Shown here piece after piece: positions 1-8,867 of a DNA stretch of 64,000 nt. A program made the position numbers and the translations under genes. Position 1 is the first letter of the stretch. Every line of letters starts with the position of its first letter. This DNA comes from Candidatus Geocrenenecus huangii (GTDB lineage Archaea; Thermoproteota; Nitrososphaeria_A; Caldarchaeales; Wolframiiraptoraceae). The notes under the pieces are model-generated. The model was not told where the DNA came from and searched no databases. It worked only from the letters and a program-made list of their open reading frames with translations. Location of the stretch: positions 62,001 through 126,000 of the forward strand of contig JALNKM010000004.1 of NCBI GenBank assembly GCA_023268155.1, read 5' to 3'.

Positions 1-2
1 GA

Positions 3-1166
3 TGCGCTTCATGCCTTCAGGTCTGCCCACCCTACAATATTGTCGGAGGCCACGTCTTCGGATATATATACAGTGGACCGATGGGGATAGCTTGGACGAT
101 GATAGCTCACGGCTTAGACAAGACAGTTTTTGCTCAATTGTGCAATACATGTGGACTATGTAGAGAAGCCTGCCCGCTAGACATAGACCTTCCCTACCTG
201 AACTCCATAGTAAAAGAAAGGTACGGTAAGAAGTACGGCTACCCATCTATAAACAAGTCTTTGAAAAAATATGAATCATTGATTACTTTAGCAAGTAGGG
301 CTCCGAGCTTATCAAGTAAATTGTTAAACTCTAGTTTTGTCAGAAAATCAATAGAGAAGTTTATAGGAATAGATTCTAGGAGACCTCTACCTAGGCTTGC
401 CGAGAAGAATCTAGGAGAGATCTTCACAGAGATAGGTTCAGCCGAGAAAGGCAGCATAGCATTATTCACAGAAGCATTAATATATTATGTATATCCAGAT
501 TGGGCTATTAAAGCAGCTAAGATCTTGTCAGCTCTAGGATACAGAGTCATAATACCCTCCCTGAAGAGTAGCGGGATGCCCCTCATCCAATATGGATTCC
601 TAGATGAAGCTAGAGAAATAGCTCAATACAACGTAGAGAATCTATACGATTTGATCGACAAAGGCTATAAAGTTGTATCCTTAGAACCTACAGCGCAAGA
701 ATGTTTAACAAACTATTATCCTAAACTTTTACATGGTGAAAAATCTAGAAAAGTAGCTGAGAACAGCTACGGATATTTCGAGTTCTTAAAAATGATAGGT
801 TGGAGAGAAGTTACAAGAGTATTAAAAAATCTAGAAGGGTTATATGTCACGTATCATCTACCATGCCATTCTAAGACTAGAGATGGGAGCATAGTTGTAA
901 AGGAGTTTCTCGAAGCACTAGGCGCGAAGGTCTACTTCAAGAGGATTGGGTGCTGTGGTCTTGCTGGGACGTGGGGGATGAAGAAGGATGGGCATGGATA
1001 TGATATCAGTGTAGAGATTGGTAGATATCTAGTAGGAGAGTACGAGAAACTAGGTGGAGAATTCATCGTAACAGAATGTAGCGCGTGTCTTTTTCAATTC
1101 CAGCATCTCTCAACTCTGCCGAGCAGACACCCTCTCCAGATGATACAGCTAATTTCAAGCGAGTAG
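3..1166 (+). CDS. LutB/LdhH-like iron-sulfur oxidoreductase subunit with C-terminal CCG domain (5' end outside window)
   Basis: The frame stays open from base 3, so the gene begins before the window; the first in-window ATG (81) is internal. Upstream of it the frame reads CASCLQVCP, then GGHVFGYIYSGPMG, the hallmark of the first 4Fe-4S site of LutB-type lactate oxidation proteins. A second site, LCNTCGLCREACP, follows (C21, C24, C27, C31 counted from the ATG). The C-terminal part carries a cysteine-rich CCG domain: HLPCH near residue 260, RIGCCGLAG (C291, C292), TECSACLFQ (C333, C336) and a terminal HPLQMI. The family moves electrons from 2-hydroxy acids such as lactate to carriers in the cytosol or at the membrane. 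Fusion of the LutB-like part to a CCG (LutA/HdrD-like) domain is the LdhH-like arrangement. The substrate is inferred, because the N-terminal half is not visible; other CCG-containing Fe-S subunits remain possible. Confidence 0.72.
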   Translation, partial: CASCLQVCPPYNIVGGHVFGYIYSGPMGIAWTMIAHGLDKTVFAQLCNTCGLCREACPLDIDLPYLNSIVKERYGKKYGYPSINKSLKKYESLITLASRAPSLSSKLLNSSFVRKSIEKFIGIDSRRPLPRLAEKNLGEIFTEIGSAEKGSIALFTEALIYYVYPDWAIKAAKILSALGYRVIIPSLKSSGMPLIQYGFLDEAREIAQYNVENLYDLIDKGYKVVSLEPTAQECLTNYYPKLLHGEKSRKVAENSYGYFEFLKMIGWREVTRVLKNLEGLYVTYHLPCHSKTRDGSIVVKEFLEALGAKVYFKRIGCCGLAGTWGMKKDGHGYDISVEIGRYLVGEYEKLGGEFIVTECSACLFQFQHLSTLPSRHPLQMIQLISSE

Positions 1167-1198
1167 AAAGCAGGTTATGTAAAGATTGAAATCAGACC

Positions 1199-1765
1199 AT
1201 GATAATAAAAATTCAGATGAGCGATATGACGAAGTATGGCAGAGGAGACAAGGGTGAAACGTACCTCCTATCTGGTGAGAAAGTCTGGAAAGATGATCTT
1301 CGACTTGAAGTCATCGGCGGCCTCGACGAGCTCTCATCCTTCATAGGGTTGGCGAGATCGATTATTGAAGAAGAAAATATTTGCATGATCTTAGAAACAC
1401 TTCAAGAACACTTGTTCATTATAGGTTACCGGATCCAATTACAGCATGAAGACCCGATTATACGCGAGATGGTCAAGAGGTCTCTAGAAAGCTTAGAGGC
1501 CTGGGTCATGGAGTACGAAGCTAAACTACCTACTCTTAGAAGATTTATATTTCCAGGGGGCCACGAATCTGCTGCGATACTACATGTTTCAAGGTCAATA
1601 GCTAGAAGAATAGAACGTAGATTAACAACTCTATCAAGAAGAGAATCTATTCAGCCAGAAGTCTTGGCTTACGTAAATAGGATCTCAACACTACTATTCC
1701 TACTGGCTAGATACATCAACTTGGAGAAAGGGTACAAGGAGAAAGAATGGACTATGAAACCTTAA
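1199..1765 (+). CDS. pduO: ATP:cob(I)alamin adenosyltransferase, PduO type
   Basis: This is a small four-helix-bundle enzyme that transfers the adenosyl group of ATP to cob(I)alamin, making coenzyme B12 for mutases or reductases in the cytosol. The motifs are in the family order: TKYGRGDKGETYLL (11-24) for the ATP loop, GGLDELSSFIGLAR (40-53), FIFPGGHESAAILHVSR (116-132), the arginine run RIERR (137-141) and YVNRISTLLFLLARY (158-172). Length 188 matches the family. Internal ATG codons at residues 7 and 10 are possible starts, since homologues usually begin only a few residues before the TKxGD motif. It follows the Fe-S gene after 32 bp and precedes RPA after 86 bp. No B12-dependent enzyme is in the window. 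Confidence 0.88.
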   Translation: MIIKIQMSDMTKYGRGDKGETYLLSGEKVWKDDLRLEVIGGLDELSSFIGLARSIIEEENICMILETLQEHLFIIGYRIQLQHEDPIIREMVKRSLESLEAWVMEYEAKLPTLRRFIFPGGHESAAILHVSRSIARRIERRLTTLSRRESIQPEVLAYVNRISTLLFLLARYINLEKGYKEKEWTMKP

Positions 1766-1851
1766 TGAAATGAAATTGATAATCTTGGAATACAGGAGAG
1801 TGAAAGACAAAACTCTTTTAGTCTCTATTGACGATCATATAGATAGGTATC

Positions 1852-3273
1852 ATGGAAGAAGAGTATAGGCGGTTGATGGCGAGGATCCTCAAAGCAGTTC
1901 CAGGCTTAACTATCGATGAATTAGAGGCACTTGTAAATGAGAAAGTCAAGACTCATCCCTACTTGAATAAAGTTGGTGCGATACTGCTAGTAGCTGAAGA
2001 ACTAAAAGTCCTAGAATCGAAGGAAGTTCCAGAGGATTTAATGGAAGAATTAGCTTATACGATGATTGGAGACCTAGTTCCAGGACTCAACAGTGTAAAC
2101 GTTAGAGGAGTAGTGTATGCGGTCATAGGACCCAAAATCGCTGGAGAACATAGGATACTCCGATTAAAGATAGGGGATAAGACAGGGGTAGCTGAAGTAT
2201 ATGCGTGGAACGAGAAGATAGATGAATTAACTAGTCTTTCAGTAAAGATTGGTGATAGTATAGCGGTTATGAATGCATATACGAAAGAGAAGATCGAGAC
2301 GGGAACAGTCGAAATCCATGTAGGTAAAAACAGTACTATCAAGAAGCTGCCTACTGACCCAGCCCAGCCGGATCCTCACCTCTTCTATAGGACTCTAAGC
2401 CAGGTAATAATGGAAGGTGAGGGAGTATACGATATGAGAGGATACCTTATCTCAATAAGTGAAGAGAAGAAAGTAGCTACAAGATATGGGGAAGCATCAG
2501 TTATCGAATTAACTCTTTCTGATGGGTCTATCCTAGCAAAGCTTAATGTATGGAGAGATATGATTGAGCAATTCAGGAATCTTTCTCCAGGAGTAGAGGT
2601 GTTCATTACCGACGTTAAATTCCAAGATGGTAGATTCTCTCTAACTTCTAGGAGTAGCCTAGCAATGGTGAATAAGGTGGACTTGGATAAGGTTAAAGAA
2701 ATCATGGATGAGCAGAGCGGAAAGAAGATTCTAAGAATAATCGACGTGAAAACTCAGCCAAGCTACAGCATAATAATAGCCACGGACGGAAGAAAGATAA
2801 TACAGTTAACATATCGTGGAGGATTAGACTTGAAGCCTGGAGAATACATAGAAGTATACGGATTAACCGATGAAAAGAAGACTCTTGGAAGGATAACTTT
2901 AGAAAAGGAGATGATAAAGAAGATTGAGAGTCCAGGCGTGGAGATCCCGATACCTAATAGGATAACCAGCCTGAGGAAAATAATTGAAGAGAAGCCGGAC
3001 GTATTAGAAGACGTAACCATTGAGGGAACATTGTACACCAAGACAAACATTGTAAAAGTTGAAACGAGATATGGTGCTGCAGAGAAGATACTGTTCTGGC
3101 TTAAAGATGAAGACACGGCTATACGAGGTGTAGCATGGCGTTCCAAAGCTCAGGAAATAGCTCAGATTCCCGAAGGAGAAAAGATTAGGCTAAAATGGAT
3201 AACAGTGAAGTTAAATCTGTTCAATGAGCCTGAAATACATGTAGAATCTTATTCAAAGATTGAGAAGATATAA
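1852..3273 (+). CDS. rpa: Replication protein A (multi-OB-fold single-stranded DNA-binding protein)
   Basis: Binds single-stranded DNA in replication and repair. The N-terminus (about 1-60, beginning EEEYRRLMARILKAVPGLT) is the helical segment seen in archaeal RPA. It is followed by an OB fold at about 78-165 (VRGVVYAVIGP ... GDKTGVAEVYAWNEK), a second at about 185-280 (YDMRGYLISISEEK ... LSDGSILAKLNVW), a third, more diverged, at about 285-365, and a fourth at about 370-470 that ends LFNEPEIHVES. I see no C-terminal zinc finger. At 473 residues it is a long, four-domain, single-subunit type. The gene stands alone and ATG at 1852 is the only good start. An aspartyl-tRNA-type OB fold was considered, but the repeated domains fit RPA. 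Confidence 0.85.
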   Translation: MEEEYRRLMARILKAVPGLTIDELEALVNEKVKTHPYLNKVGAILLVAEELKVLESKEVPEDLMEELAYTMIGDLVPGLNSVNVRGVVYAVIGPKIAGEHRILRLKIGDKTGVAEVYAWNEKIDELTSLSVKIGDSIAVMNAYTKEKIETGTVEIHVGKNSTIKKLPTDPAQPDPHLFYRTLSQVIMEGEGVYDMRGYLISISEEKKVATRYGEASVIELTLSDGSILAKLNVWRDMIEQFRNLSPGVEVFITDVKFQDGRFSLTSRSSLAMVNKVDLDKVKEIMDEQSGKKILRIIDVKTQPSYSIIIATDGRKIIQLTYRGGLDLKPGEYIEVYGLTDEKKTLGRITLEKEMIKKIESPGVEIPIPNRITSLRKIIEEKPDVLEDVTIEGTLYTKTNIVKVETRYGAAEKILFWLKDEDTAIRGVAWRSKAQEIAQIPEGEKIRLKWITVKLNLFNEPEIHVESYSKIEKI

Positions 3274-3383
3274 CAATGATTCTTAGGATTAAGCTGTAAA
3301 TAGTTTTCCGAGAAGATTTAACAATGTAGATCTCCTCTTAAGACCAAATAATAAACCTTATCTGATGTTTATCGGAAAGATTA

Positions 3384-3392
3384 GTTAAATAT
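3384..3392 (+). promoter_or_regulatory. TATA box for gdhA
   Basis: TTAAATATA preceded by an A-rich BRE-like stretch lies 33-41 bp before the TTG start of glutamate dehydrogenase. The spacing puts transcription start about 10 nt before the start codon, so the message would have a very short leader. Confidence 0.5.
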
Positions 3393-3424
3393 AGGCCAGG
3401 TATTCTAGAATATGTGAGAGCATA

Positions 3425-4687
3425 TTGTCGGCAAGTTCTGTAAGTGGTAAAGAATTTCTCGAATCAGCAATTAAGCAGTTTGAAGAAGCTGCAGATATTT
3501 TGAAGCTCGATGAAGGGTTGAGAGAGTTCCTGAAGATTCCTAAGAGAACTTTAATCGTTTCAATCCCAGTTAAGATGGATGATGGATCGATCAGGACGTT
3601 TATGGGTGTAAGAGTACAGCATAGTAGTGCGCGTGGACCATATAAAGGCGGCATAAGATATCATCCCTCAGTTACAGTTGAAGAGGTTACTGCTTTAGCT
3701 ATGCTTATGACTTGGAAGACCGCTGTAGTAGACCTACCTTATGGTGGGGCGAAAGGCGGGGTTAGATGCAATCCTAAAGAGATGTCAAATAGTGAGTTGG
3801 AAAGATTAACCAGAAGATACACCGCTATGATTAGCAGCATTATTGGACCGTTGACGGATATACCTGCGCCCGATGTCTATACTGACGCTCAGACGATGGC
3901 CTGGATAATGGATACATACAGTCAGCTGAAGGGAGAGCCGACACCTGCTGTAGTTACAGGTAAACCCGTCAGCCTGGGCGGGTCGGAAGGCAGGGCCGAG
4001 GCAACTTCATATGGTGTTGCAGTATGTGTTAGAGAGTCTGCGAAGAAGTTTGACATACCGTTAAAGAATGCTAAGATAGTTATACAAGGATATGGGAATG
4101 TAGGATCATATGCTGCTGAGATACTCCATGACTGGGGAGCACGAATAATAGCTGTAAGCGATTCTAAAGGAGGGATACTACTTAAGGATGGCTTAAATCC
4201 CTACAAGGTTATGGAGCATAAGAAGAAGACTGGAAGCGTAGTAAACTTTGCTGATGCAAAGAATCTGACGAATGAGGAATTATTAGAGATTGAATGTGAC
4301 TTCCTGATTCCAGCAGCTCTAGAAGGTCAGATACATAAAGGCAATGCAAACAATATCAAAGCAAAGGTAATCGTTGAAGGTGCAAATGGTCCAACAACGC
4401 CGGAGGCTGACAGAATCCTAGAAGAAAAGAAGGTCAAGGTCATACCAGATATCCTTGCTAATGCAGGTGGGGTAACGGTAAGCTACCTAGAATGGGTTCA
4501 AAATCTCCAAATGTTCCGATGGACTAAAGAAGAAGTATTAAAGAAGCTTGAAGATAAAATTGTGAAAGCATTCAACGACGTCTTAAACCATGTAGAGAAA
4601 TACAGAATCCCATTTAGGAAGGCTGCAATGGTGCTAGCAGTAGAGAGAGTAGCCGATGCAATTAATTCTCGTGGAATCTGGCCATAG
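3425..4687 (+). CDS. gdhA: Glutamate dehydrogenase (hexameric Glu/Leu/Phe/Val dehydrogenase family)
   Basis: Interconverts glutamate with 2-oxoglutarate and ammonia using NAD(P). The substrate domain shows KGGIRYHPSVTVEEV and the catalytic-lysine region LPYGGAKGGVRCNP, then PAPDVYTDAQTMAW. The Rossmann domain has GYGNVGSYAAE followed by VSDSKGGI, and later EGANGPTTPEAD and the C-terminal FRKAAMVLAVERVADA. Length 420 is typical for archaeal enzymes. The start is TTG at 3425; no in-frame ATG precedes the conserved region, and the TATA box at 3384 fits. Cofactor preference cannot be settled from the sequence. It ends 3 bp from the convergent diaminopentanoate-dehydrogenase-like gene. Confidence 0.95.
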   Translation: MSASSVSGKEFLESAIKQFEEAADILKLDEGLREFLKIPKRTLIVSIPVKMDDGSIRTFMGVRVQHSSARGPYKGGIRYHPSVTVEEVTALAMLMTWKTAVVDLPYGGAKGGVRCNPKEMSNSELERLTRRYTAMISSIIGPLTDIPAPDVYTDAQTMAWIMDTYSQLKGEPTPAVVTGKPVSLGGSEGRAEATSYGVAVCVRESAKKFDIPLKNAKIVIQGYGNVGSYAAEILHDWGARIIAVSDSKGGILLKDGLNPYKVMEHKKKTGSVVNFADAKNLTNEELLEIECDFLIPAALEGQIHKGNANNIKAKVIVEGANGPTTPEADRILEEKKVKVIPDILANAGGVTVSYLEWVQNLQMFRWTKEEVLKKLEDKIVKAFNDVLNHVEKYRIPFRKAAMVLAVERVADAINSRGIWP

Positions 4688-4690
4688 AGT

Positions 4691-5701
4691 CTATACTCCG
4701 ACCATAGAATAGGATGGAGGTCTAAGCTTATTAACGGTTGCGACGCCTGGCTCGGCCTTCAGAACTATCGGAACATAGTTTAAGACTACGGCTGCGGTAG
4801 CTAGGTCTCCAGGTGTTCCGCCAACGCTTCTCCAAACAATTCTCGGAACACCTTCAATAATTATCTCTTCGAATTCTTCTTCTACACCTACAGCCGCAGT
4901 AAACTCTATCTTCAATATCTCTTTATCATTCTTTATGCCTGCGCCATATCCCCTGACACCTCGAACTCTTCCAGCATCTATCTTGATGCCGCCTACCATC
5001 ACTTCTCTTTCTGCTATGACCGCTTCTTGACGTTCCTCAATGAAGTCTAGTTTCAACCCTAACGCATCCGCTATCAAACATATAGATTCAGCGTATCCTA
5101 CATGTGCTGTAATCTCCCCATTCTTAATCTTCTCATCAAATATTTTTTTGTCAAGTCCAAGTCCTATCTTCCTCCTGAAAGATTCTCTCCTTTTTGAAGC
5201 ATCTATAATTCTTCTAGCTATGACTTTTTCAACTCTTAAACATGGCGTAGTAAGTATGGCTGGGAGAAGGTCTAGCAGAAACCCAGGGTTTACACCAACA
5301 CCAAGTATTGTCGAGTTATTCTTCTTAGCTTCTAAGTCGAGTATGTTTGCCAGCTCAGAATATCTATAGTATGGGTAGGAGAGTGTTTCGCATGTGGAGA
5401 TTACGTCTGAGCCTGCTTTCACCGATTCTAGAATTTGTTCGTAGATCCTGTCTAGAAAGCTTCCAGTAGCATGGAGAACAACATCGGGCCTAACTGACCT
5501 TAAAATATCTAGACTTGGTTTCTGAACAACTACCCCGATCCTTTCATCTAAACCTACAAGTTCTCCAATATCTCTCCCAATCTTCACTGGGTCTATATCG
5601 AATGCTGCGACAAGCTCCATCCATTTTCTCTCTAACCCGTATCTAGCGACGAGGGAACCGATTGGTCCAACCCCATACACAGCAAACCTGACATTCTCCA
5701 T
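4691..5701 (-). CDS. 2,4-diaminopentanoate dehydrogenase / DapB-like NAD(P) oxidoreductase
   Basis: The N-terminal Rossmann fold opens with VRFAVYGVGPIGSLVARYG, followed by the DapB-type core PDVVLHATGSF. NPGFLLDLLP, ARRIIDASKRRESFRRKIG and GLGL(D) are typical of the amino-acid dehydrogenase family that includes 2,4-diaminopentanoate dehydrogenase from amino-acid fermenters. Near the C-terminus GTPGDLATAAVVLNYVP is also family-conserved. Length 336 fits. The family oxidises or reductively aminates short diamino/keto acids; the physiological substrate here is unknown. It lies tail to tail with gdhA, 3 bp apart, which suggests but does not prove a shared role in amino-acid breakdown. A minus-strand TATA-like run lies at 5731-5757. 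Confidence 0.75.
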   Translation of the reverse strand: MENVRFAVYGVGPIGSLVARYGLERKWMELVAAFDIDPVKIGRDIGELVGLDERIGVVVQKPSLDILRSVRPDVVLHATGSFLDRIYEQILESVKAGSDVISTCETLSYPYYRYSELANILDLEAKKNNSTILGVGVNPGFLLDLLPAILTTPCLRVEKVIARRIIDASKRRESFRRKIGLGLDKKIFDEKIKNGEITAHVGYAESICLIADALGLKLDFIEERQEAVIAEREVMVGGIKIDAGRVRGVRGYGAGIKNDKEILKIEFTAAVGVEEEFEEIIIEGVPRIVWRSVGGTPGDLATAAVVLNYVPIVLKAEPGVATVNKLRPPSYSMVGV

Positions 5702-6030
5702 ACTACATCACGCTAAGATTTCCATGCACTCTCATATATACTATAATTTTTTATAGAATTGAGGGGAATACTTCTGAAGGTTAGGTAATTCTACATTATC
5801 TGGGATGCTAGTCTGCATCCATACTTAAATACGATTATATAGTTATCCTGGAAATTTAGCATAGCCGTATATCAGTTCCCATTATTATTCATCTTCCGAT
5901 ATAGCTTCTACTTCAAATGCTTGTAAAGAAGACGAAGTAATGAATCAGAAGTCGATCAAGACCCGTATACCTTGACTTATAATCAGACGAAATAAGCTGT
6001 TCTATATACTACTCCACGTCTTATCTTTGA
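5702..6030. other. Divergent intergenic region without a gene; exact dyad at 5803-5820
   Basis: No ORF with a usable start is present. It holds AT-rich promoter-like stretches for the minus-strand gene (5731-5757) and a perfect inverted repeat GGATGC-N6-GCATCC (5803-5820) immediately upstream of CTTAAATAC, which could be a further plus-strand TATA box. A second promoter for the ABC cassette or a short transcript is possible; nothing proves either. Confidence 0.4.
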
Positions 6031-6051
6031 ACGTTTCATCGACGTTTCATC
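6031..6051 (+). repeat. Tandem 10-bp repeat upstream of the ABC cassette TATA box (candidate activator site)
   Basis: ACGTTTCATC occurs twice (6031-6040 and 6042-6051) with one base between, an 11-bp period close to one helical turn. The second copy ends 6 bp before the TATA box at 6058. Direct repeats just upstream of BRE/TATA are where archaeal activators usually bind. Confidence 0.5.
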
Positions 6052-6057
6052 AAGTTC

Positions 6058-6065
6058 CTTATAGC
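6058..6065 (+). promoter_or_regulatory. TATA box for the ABC transporter operon
   Basis: CTTATAGC lies about 26 bp before the ATG at 6088, so the first gene would be translated from a leaderless or nearly leaderless mRNA. This favours ATG 6088 over the internal ATG at 6148. Confidence 0.5.
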
Positions 6066-6087
6066 ATCCACCCTCAATATATGATGC

Positions 6088-6837
6088 ATGAGTTCAGGGA
6101 TGACCGCAATTGGCTCTGTTAAAGAATATGGGCAAGGCTCTATCGGTATGGATAGTGTTGTCATCGAATTAATTGATGTTAAGAAAGTCTACTTATCAGA
6201 TGGTATTCCCACAGAAGCTTTAAGAGGTGTCTCACTTAAAATCTTAAGAGGAGAGTTCATAGCCATAGTCGGCCCTTCAGGAAGCGGTAAATCAACTCTC
6301 CTGCATCTTATAGGTGGATTAGATAGGCCGACGAGCGGAAGAATCTTAATCGGAGGAGTAGACATCAACAAGCTCTCGGATGATAAGTTAGCTGAACTTA
6401 GAAATGAAAAAATAGGTTTCGTTTTTCAATTCTACAACCTGGTACCATACCTGCCAGTCCTTAAGAATGTTGAGCTACCTCTAATCGTAAAAGATGTATC
6501 TTCTCAGGAACGGAGAGAAAGAATCTTGAAGCTGCTTGAAGAAGTTGGGTTAAAAGATAAAGCTTATACTAGGCCTACAAGATTAAGCGGTGGAGAACAG
6601 CAGAGGGTCGCAATAGCTAGGGCTCTCATAAATAATCCCGAGATACTTCTCGCAGATGAGCCTACTGGAAACCTAGACTCAAAGAACAGTGTAATGATCG
6701 CTGAACTATTTAGGAGGCTTAACGAGAAAGGTAGAACAATCGTTATGGTTACACATAACCTTGAAATCGCATCATATGCAAAAAGAATACTCTACATTAG
6801 GGATGGTTTAATCGAGAAGGAAGAGGTGAAATCATGA
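6088..6837 (+). CDS. ABC transporter ATP-binding protein, LolD/MacB type
   Basis: ATPase of a MacB/LolCDE-like exporter or mechanotransducing complex. It shows Walker A GPSGSGKST (62-70), Q-loop FVFQFYNLVP (111-120), signature RLSGGEQQRVAIARAL (165-180), Walker B ILLADEPTGNLD (186-197) and the H-loop MVTHNLE. The signature LSGGEQQR and the phrase EPTGNLDS are typical of the MacB/LolD subfamily. About 20 residues precede the usual family start; M21 (6148) is the alternative, but the TATA box favours 6088. It overlaps the next gene by ATGA (6834-6837), so the four genes to 10792 form one translationally coupled operon. Confidence 0.92.
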   Translation: MSSGMTAIGSVKEYGQGSIGMDSVVIELIDVKKVYLSDGIPTEALRGVSLKILRGEFIAIVGPSGSGKSTLLHLIGGLDRPTSGRILIGGVDINKLSDDKLAELRNEKIGFVFQFYNLVPYLPVLKNVELPLIVKDVSSQERRERILKLLEEVGLKDKAYTRPTRLSGGEQQRVAIARALINNPEILLADEPTGNLDSKNSVMIAELFRRLNEKGRTIVMVTHNLEIASYAKRILYIRDGLIEKEEVKS

Positions 6838-8867
6838 AGTCTAAAACTGTTGCAGTCTATCTCCTATTAGCGTGTATTATTCTGCTGAACACTGTGCTCC
6901 CATATGCTTACGCCGAGACAGGGACGATAGAGATAATAGATGCTTATTGGGGTGAGTCAGGAAAAGAAATGGCGGCTATGCCTGGTGATAGAGCAAACCT
7001 AGTAATTGATTTCAGAAGCTTAATTGAAGACGAGACTATTTGTGGTCTGAAAGTCATCCTATGGCCAATAGATCCTTTTAGGCCATTCCCATTCAAGGGC
7101 GTTAAGCCTGGAAACATAACAACATATACTGATCAGCAGATAGGATTCGGAGATAAAGCACAACTTATCTTTGACGTGATAATTGATAGTAGTGCTAAAC
7201 CCGGAAAATACGAAGCCTACCTTTACTTCTTCTATTACGATTGTAGTGACCCAGAATATCCTCTGATAATGGCATTGAAAAAGATAGATATCTATGTGTG
7301 GCCACTGCCAGAATTTAGAATAATTGATATAAGCTGGCTTAATGGTGAAGGTCTTCAAACTTCTGCGGGGCCTGGTGACTTCAATAAGATTCTTTCGGTA
7401 ACATTTACTGTCCCAAAATACTACGAGGTCTCTAACATTGCTGCAACCCTACATCTTAATGATCACTTTACTAATCTCACAGGAGGAGACTTAGTCAAGG
7501 CTAGTTATGCAGGGCAGTCAAGTGAGAGCCAGTATTTTACATTGAAATTCCCATTAAACATAAAGTCGGACATCCCTCTCGGGACTTACAACTTAAAGCT
7601 TGTCTTAAACTATTACGATAGATGGTTAAGTATACAAAACCAAGAAATCTTCATCCCGGTAACGATAGCAGGTAGCAGTGATTTAGATATCTCCACGCAA
7701 TCTCCAATCTTCACTACTGGTTCTACTTCAAATATAGGTATCAAGATAATGAATACTGGAAGTAGCCCAATATACTCGGTTAAAGTCTCCCTCTCCTCTA
7801 ATGACCTAATAATATTAGATAACGGAATTAAAATTACTAAAGTTGATCCCGGTAAGGAATTGAGTTTTAGTTTTCTCGTGCGTGCTCCAGGAGCATTATC
7901 TGAAGGCTTTTATCCTATTACAATACAAGCTGAATACATTTCCTCAGATGGTGTTACCCAGACACTATCCAAGACGATAAAAGTCGAAGTAAGGTCTCCG
8001 CCCACTGTTAGTCTCTCCGGCTACATAAAAAACCCTGAAGTAATCATAGGCAAAAGCCATGATCTATCTATCGTTATAGAGAATCCATATGATTCGCCGA
8101 TTAGGGACATCATCATAAAGACAAGTTTCGAGAGTCTTCCATTAGCATTAGCAAGCAACGGCATATTCTATTTTGAGCAGATACCTGCAAAAAGCTTTAT
8201 AGAATTAGAGATTCCAGTAAGAGTTTCTCCATCAGCCTCAACAGGCACCTCATACGGCAAACTTTCAATAACTTATCGCAACCCCTCTGGAGAACTGAAG
8301 ACAGATGAAGTAATGGTTCCGATAATAATAAAGCCTGACTTAAGATTCGGGTTCAGCGGAGTTGTTCTCTCTTCTACCTCAGTGGCCGCTGGCGAATCGT
8401 TGGATATCTCTGGAGATATATACAACAGAGGATTATCAACCGGCAAACTATGTGAAGTAAGGGTAAGAGCATCTCCACCCTTAATCGAGACGATAGACTC
8501 TGTATACTACATAGGCGATATATCTAGTCTCTCAAAAGCGTCATTCTCAGTATCGGTAGATGTAGCGGAGAATGCAAGACCTGGGAAATACACTGCAGAC
8601 CTCACAATTTCATGTAGCGACGTCTTCGGCGAGGTTACAGAATATTCAAAGACAATAGAGATAGAAGTAACTTCGAGAAGTATTCTTCCTACTGCTACAC
8701 GCTCATTTGCCACAGGAACAGTACAACGCCAGACAACAATCCAAGGTGGGTGGCAACCGTATATGATTTTACAGAACCCTATCCTGATTTCAATAGTGGT
8801 AGCGGCTGTCGTCGGGGTATCGGTAATGATCTTGCTGAGGAGGCGTAAAAAACGTGAAGCTCCCTGA
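6834..8867 (+). CDS. Exported, C-terminally anchored multi-beta-domain protein (CARDB/NEW3-like, COG1361-like) of the ABC cassette
   Basis: Residues 1-27 form a signal peptide (hydrophobic run VAVYLLLACIILLNTVL, cleavage near YAYA-E). The C-terminus has one membrane span (about 648-668) followed by a basic tail RRRKKR, so nearly the whole protein faces outside. Between lie a domain at about 30-150 rich in Trp/Tyr/Pro, a related one at about 155-280, and three Ig-like CARDB/NEW3-type repeats at about 280-390, 390-497 and 498-610, each with the pattern (V/I)xxGxSxxLxIxIxNxGxxxI. A Thr/Gln-rich linker precedes the anchor. Such proteins in archaeal MacB-like operons are thought to act as the extracellular partner of the FtsX permease. 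Substrate unknown. Overlaps its neighbours on both sides. Confidence 0.75.
   Translation: MKSKTVAVYLLLACIILLNTVLPYAYAETGTIEIIDAYWGESGKEMAAMPGDRANLVIDFRSLIEDETICGLKVILWPIDPFRPFPFKGVKPGNITTYTDQQIGFGDKAQLIFDVIIDSSAKPGKYEAYLYFFYYDCSDPEYPLIMALKKIDIYVWPLPEFRIIDISWLNGEGLQTSAGPGDFNKILSVTFTVPKYYEVSNIAATLHLNDHFTNLTGGDLVKASYAGQSSESQYFTLKFPLNIKSDIPLGTYNLKLVLNYYDRWLSIQNQEIFIPVTIAGSSDLDISTQSPIFTTGSTSNIGIKIMNTGSSPIYSVKVSLSSNDLIILDNGIKITKVDPGKELSFSFLVRAPGALSEGFYPITIQAEYISSDGVTQTLSKTIKVEVRSPPTVSLSGYIKNPEVIIGKSHDLSIVIENPYDSPIRDIIIKTSFESLPLALASNGIFYFEQIPAKSFIELEIPVRVSPSASTGTSYGKLSITYRNPSGELKTDEVMVPIIIKPDLRFGFSGVVLSSTSVAAGESLDISGDIYNRGLSTGKLCEVRVRASPPLIETIDSVYYIGDISSLSKASFSVSVDVAENARPGKYTADLTISCSDVFGEVTEYSKTIEIEVTSRSILPTATRSFATGTVQRQTTIQGGWQPYMILQNPILISIVVAAVVGVSVMILLRRRKKREAP

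Noticed and set aside
2055-3146. Three minus-strand ORFs opposite RPA
   Set aside because: Low-complexity Ser/Leu/Thr translations of the complement of a clear RPA frame.
6031-6051. Short tandem repeat considered as a CRISPR remnant
   Set aside because: Only two 10-bp copies with a single base between; no spacers and no cas genes.
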